Of a stretch of 9,306 nt of DNA, positions 7,267-9,306 are shown piece by piece (the stretch's first letter is position 1; the number at the start of each line of letters is the position of its first letter). The DNA lies in assembly GCA_030692055.1 (NCBI GenBank), contig JAUYCY010000176.1:1-9306 (forward strand), read 5' to 3'. The translations under genes were made by a program, and so were the position numbers. This DNA is from Candidatus Omnitrophota bacterium (GTDB taxonomy: Bacteria > Omnitrophota > Koll11 > Duberdicusellales > 4484-171). The notes under the pieces are model-generated. The model had not been told where the DNA came from. It did not search any database and saw nothing but the letters and a program-made list of their open reading frames with translations.

Positions 7267-7633
7267 TCTCGCTATTTTTAATAAGTTTAATAAAATCGGC
7301 TATTCTTTTCCTATCTTCCTCTTTTATATCAATAAACTTGACTCCTACCCAATAACCTTTACTTTTCTTGCTGACGGCAGGCCTTACTACCTCTGCTATT
7401 GTGGTGATTGCGGAATCATCTGGCATAGGAAGATTTATTTTTATTTCTAACCTCGCGCCTAAAAGATGCGGTTCTTTCAATTTGAGCAATAAACCGCCGC
7501 CGCTAATATTCTTTACAGAAGTAATAGTTTCGGTATAAACGCCTTTTTGATACAAAGGCCTATACTTAACAAGACAGTAGCACTCGGCTCTTTCGTGTGC
7601 CCGTTTTTCTAAATATCCTTTCTTAAAAATCAT
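7250..7633 (-). CDS. PilZ domain protein (probable cyclic di-GMP receptor)
   Basis: The protein is 127 aa, essentially a single stand-alone PilZ domain with no signal or membrane segment. The two ligand-binding motifs are visible: RxxxR as R11-A-H-E-R15, and the D/NxSxxG motif as N42-I-S44-G-G-G47, with Asn in place of the more common Asp. The end (GVKFIDIKEEDRKRIADFI, 97-115) is the typical final strand and helix. PilZ proteins bind cyclic di-GMP and pass the signal to partners, here plausibly the downstream Wzz-kinase or export pore. ATG overlaps the TGA of the MerR-like gene by four bases (ATGA), and the end overlaps the kinase gene. No strong Shine-Dalgarno is seen, so its translation probably depends on the regulator gene ahead of it. 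Confidence 0.9.
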   Translation of the reverse strand: MIFKKGYLEKRAHERAECYCLVKYRPLYQKGVYTETITSVKNISGGGLLLKLKEPHLLGARLEIKINLPMPDDSAITTIAEVVRPAVSKKSKGYWVGVKFIDIKEEDRKRIADFIKLIKNSENENKY

Positions 7634-7830
7634 AACGGTTCTTTAGTCATATTTTTATAATCCAAGATTCTTTGAATATCTTCTTCGGTAAAAATTCTAA
7701 AATCATTTCTATCCCTTACAACATCTCTTACTTTGTGATCACGAAACCAATTGTAAAGAGTTGCCCTAGAAATACCAACTATTTTCAGCGCATCTTTCGT
7801 ACGATAAATCTTGCCTATTTGCGGATTCAT
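7630..7830 (-). CDS. small MerR-like helix-turn-helix DNA-binding protein (BldC-like architecture)
   Basis: The protein has 66 aa, only a winged helix-turn-helix: Y9-R-T-K-D-A-L-K-I-V-G-I-S-R-A-T-L-Y-N-W (HTH about 11-34), then a wing with DRNDFRIFTEEDI (40-52) and a short tail. This is the MerR/HTH_17 (excisionase-like) fold without the dimerisation helix or effector domain of true MerR proteins, the same layout as the 68-aa Streptomyces regulator BldC. It is first in the polysaccharide operon and lies directly downstream of arrays of 10-bp direct repeats, so self-regulation of the operon is the likely role. The start ATG 7830 has a weak GGAT about 6 nt upstream. An excisionase role is possible from the fold, but no integrase or attachment site is visible. 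The regulatory target is inferred, not shown. Confidence 0.88.
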   Translation of the reverse strand: MNPQIGKIYRTKDALKIVGISRATLYNWFRDHKVRDVVRDRNDFRIFTEEDIQRILDYKNMTKEPL

Positions 7831-7878
7831 TGGTTATCCAAAAATATTTTAAAAGCAGATTTTTTCGCCAATCTATTT

Positions 7879-7908
7879 TATATATCAAACTATATCAAAG
7901 TATGTTAA
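7879..7908 (-). promoter_or_regulatory. possible sigma-70-type promoter of the polysaccharide operon
   Basis: On the minus strand TTAACA (7908-7903) is followed after 18 bp by TATATA (7884-7879), about 49 bp before the first ATG. It lies inside the proximal repeat array. The region is so AT-rich that other pairs fit as well (for example TTGATA with TAGATT at 17 bp), so the exact boxes are uncertain. Confidence 0.3.
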
Positions 7909-7925
7909 GACATAGTAAAGTATAC
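7881..7925. repeat. proximal array of 10-bp direct repeats
   Basis: On the plus strand four consecutive 10-mers run TATATCAAAC, TATATCAAAG, TATGTTAAGA, CATAGTAAAG, then a partial TATAC. They share a TATnnyAAAG-like consensus. The junction at 7917-7928 is a perfect palindrome, AAAGTATACTTT. The 10-bp period puts every unit on nearly the same face of the helix. The array begins about 50 bp before the MerR-like gene and overlaps the possible promoter, so it is a good candidate operator. Confidence 0.72.
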
Positions 7926-7939
7926 TTTTTATTTCCGTC

Positions 7940-7959
7940 TTTGTCAAGATATTTTAAAA
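7940..7959. repeat. degenerate pair of the same 10-bp repeat
   Basis: TTTGTCAAGA (7940-7949) and TATTTTAAAA (7950-7959) stand head to tail between the two better arrays and match the consensus less well. They may be weak sites, or chance in AT-rich sequence. Confidence 0.35.
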
Positions 7960-7966
7960 CCAAATC

Positions 7967-8006
7967 TATGCTAAAGTATATTGAAGTATGATAAAGTATA
8001 TTAATG
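7967..8006. repeat. distal array of 10-bp direct repeats
   Basis: Four consecutive plus-strand units, TATGCTAAAG, TATATTGAAG, TATGATAAAG, TATATTAATG, give a consensus TATRnTAAAG in the same orientation as the proximal array. Start-to-start distance from that array is 86 bp, about 8.2 helical turns. An opposite-strand AAAGTATACT lies nearby (8035-8026). The array lies between the end of the nucleotidyltransferase gene and the operon, consistent with cooperative binding by the adjacent MerR-like protein. Confidence 0.72.
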
Positions 8007-8054
8007 TAATATAACTATTACTAATAGTATACTTTCATCCATCGCAGCAAAGAA

Positions 8055-8069
8055 AAGCCTTAAAAGCTT
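8055..8069 (-). terminator. weak hairpin at the end of the nucleotidyltransferase gene
   Basis: On the minus strand AAGCTT and GGCTT form a six-pair stem (including one G-T pair) with a 3-nt loop, followed by TTCTTT. It starts inside the TAA stop codon. The stem is short and AT-rich, so termination would be leaky at best. Confidence 0.3.
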
Positions 8070-9207
8070 ATTCAGTTAACCAAGCGAGTCTTATCAATTT
8101 TAAAATCCCTTTAATAATTCTTGCAGTGTGGCTTTTATGCACCAGGTATTCCTTGGGTGGGAAAATAACAGATAGATAATCGCTTATTGAACCGGAATTA
8201 ATAAGCCTATAAAATGTCAATCCCATAATACCCAGTAGCGTCTTACTTCTCCTTGAATTATTTCTTAAAATAACTTTTTTGCTGGTAAATATTTTTATCA
8301 AAACAAGCTTAAAAAGGTTAGGCTTTATTTTTCTTAACCCCTCAAGCGGCACGTCAGACTTAAAAAGGTCTTTTGATAATTTAAGCACTGTGTAAAGAGA
8401 ACCCGCTAATTTCCACACCTTAGCCTTTTTTATAAGCGTGCCCCAATTAATTCTATTTTTGTACCTATACAATAGCGCATTTATATCACAAATATATCTT
8501 AAATTCCTGAAGCAATCGCTGCACACCAAATGCGCCGCCAGATAAAGCAAAAGTTCTTCTTCTTTAAATTCGTAATATTTACAACCCTCTTCTTCCGTTA
8601 GCCTTACGCCACCCATAAACCCTTCTATCCTTTCCGTATTACAATCAAGCTTAGTCATTATATAGGAATGTATGTCTAACGTCTTATTTTTTGGCTTGAT
8701 AAAAACACTCTCGCCTAAACGCTCCTCTCGGCTATCAGAAATAAGCGAATAGCCTTTTTCTTCCAGTAACATTCTCGCCTTTGCTTTGTCTTTTTGTTTT
8801 ATCAATATATCAATGTCTCCGCTTATGCCGCGCGCCGCGATATCTGAATAAAGTTGTTTTGCTAAAGCTGTTCCTTTAAGCGGCACTGCAAAAATATTTC
8901 TTTCATGAAATAATTTTAATAGCTCGAGCAACTCTCTGTGTTGCAAAGAAACTTCTGAAATAATGTAAAGGTAAGCGGATTTTAACCTATCAAAAACAAA
9001 TCGTGGAATATTGGCTGAGGAATCAAGCGCCCTTAGCGTTTCGTAAACCAAAACAGTAACTCCTCCCCGCATGGTAGCATCAATAAAAAACTTCCAATCC
9101 ACTCCTTCTTTTGTTAAAGCTATCGCCTTAGCTTTTAACCCCTCATCCACGTCTTTACGCGCGCAAATGAACCTCCCTGCGGCAAGCCGCAGGGTATCTT
9201 GACTCAA
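8068..9207 (-). CDS. NTP_transf_5-type nucleotidyltransferase family protein
   Basis: The protein has 379 aa. The family core is at about 100-185: a helix, then VPLKGTALAKQLY (K111-G112), R126, and the metal-binding pair in GDIDIL (D131, D133), followed by LDIH (D178, H180). Downstream are the usual all-alpha region (HLVCSDCFRNLRYICDINALL, 226-246) and the family's C-terminal FPPKEYL (349-355). The family belongs to the polymerase-beta-like nucleotidyltransferases. The substrate is unknown, and members are often found in polysaccharide or peptide-maturation loci. The start is TTG at 9207: the frame has a stop six codons upstream, and the homologous pattern (RLAAGRFICAR...GVDW) begins right after it. 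The TTG overlaps the TGA of the preceding frame (TTGA). It has the operon's direction but is separated from it by the repeat arrays, so it probably belongs to a different transcript. Confidence 0.85.
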   Translation of the reverse strand: MSQDTLRLAAGRFICARKDVDEGLKAKAIALTKEGVDWKFFIDATMRGGVTVLVYETLRALDSSANIPRFVFDRLKSAYLYIISEVSLQHRELLELLKLFHERNIFAVPLKGTALAKQLYSDIAARGISGDIDILIKQKDKAKARMLLEEKGYSLISDSREERLGESVFIKPKNKTLDIHSYIMTKLDCNTERIEGFMGGVRLTEEEGCKYYEFKEEELLLYLAAHLVCSDCFRNLRYICDINALLYRYKNRINWGTLIKKAKVWKLAGSLYTVLKLSKDLFKSDVPLEGLRKIKPNLFKLVLIKIFTSKKVILRNNSRRSKTLLGIMGLTFYRLINSGSISDYLSVIFPPKEYLVHKSHTARIIKGILKLIRLAWLTE

Positions 9208-9305
9208 AACAATCTCAATTGTCTAAGGTCTTCTTTGGGCCTGCCTTGTTTTTGAACATATTCTTCAACAGTAGTCCAATTAGCTTTCTCGCCAACGGTA
9301 CCAAC
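9204..9305 (-). CDS. C-terminal end of an unidentified protein (cut by window edge)
   Basis: The last 33 codons of a frame enter from the right edge and end at TGA 9204. The readable end includes EKANWTTVEEYVQKQGRPKE and finishes ...QLRLF. The stop overlaps the start of the nucleotidyltransferase gene by four bases (TTGA), which favours a real co-transcribed gene. A basic G-R-P-K tail like this occurs in some small transposases and DNA-binding proteins, but the fragment is too short to assign. Confidence 0.45.
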   Translation of the reverse strand, partial: VGTVGEKANWTTVEEYVQKQGRPKEDLRQLRLF

Positions 9306-9306
9306 G

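Noticed and set aside
7630..7830. Phage or integrative-element excisionase
   Set aside because: The fold is compatible, but there is no integrase or attachment repeat, and the gene is the first of a polysaccharide operon with phased repeats upstream.
7881..8006. CRISPR array
   Set aside because: The units are 10 bp and directly abut with no spacers, and no cas genes are present. The pattern fits operator repeats.
7831..8067. Cyclic di-GMP riboswitch in the operon leader
   Set aside because: I looked for a structured, GC-containing aptamer because of the PilZ and HD-GYP-like genes. The leader is short, AT-rich and repetitive, with no convincing paired helices.

Overview
The window comes from a low-GC, Gram-negative-type (diderm) bacterium. 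The evidence is an outer-membrane polysaccharide export lipoprotein (Wza family), two Wzz-type inner-membrane chain-length proteins and a general-secretion-like AAA ATPase. TGA is used as a stop throughout. An uncultured lineage such as Omnitrophota or a relative would fit, but that is a guess: nothing in the window fixes the taxonomy.

All convincing genes lie on the minus strand, so transcription runs from high to low coordinates. At the right edge an open frame enters the window and ends at 9204, overlapping the TTG start of an NTP_transf_5-type nucleotidyltransferase (9207-8068). A gene-free, very AT-rich stretch of 237 bases (7831-8067) follows. It holds a weak terminator-like hairpin, two main arrays of 10-bp direct repeats, a degenerate pair between them, and a possible promoter.

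The rest is one tightly packed eight-gene operon (7830 to 270): a 66-aa MerR-like DNA-binding protein; a PilZ domain protein; a full-length Wzz/BY-kinase fusion with a C-terminal tyrosine cluster; a Wza-type lipoprotein; a second Wzz/ATPase fusion with degenerate kinase motifs and no tyrosine tail; an ExeA/GspA-like AAA ATPase of the kind found in exosortase/PEP-CTERM polysaccharide loci; an HD-GYP-like protein with its metal ligands but a shortened GYP loop; and a small secreted protein with tyrosine-rich repeats of about 22 residues. Genes overlap or are at most 16 bp apart. The last 269 bases carry no gene but contain several direct and inverted repeats.

Taken together this reads as the export and control half of an exopolysaccharide system. 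Wzz, kinase and Wza would form the trans-envelope export machine. The PilZ and HD-GYP-like proteins suggest control by cyclic di-GMP. The MerR-like protein is probably the operon's own regulator, acting on the adjacent 10-bp repeats much as the small MerR-like BldC of Streptomyces binds direct repeats. No glycosyltransferase, flippase, polymerase or exosortase is visible, so the sugar-building genes must lie elsewhere. The repeat-array/MerR-like regulator pair and the twin divergent kinases are the parts most worth following up.
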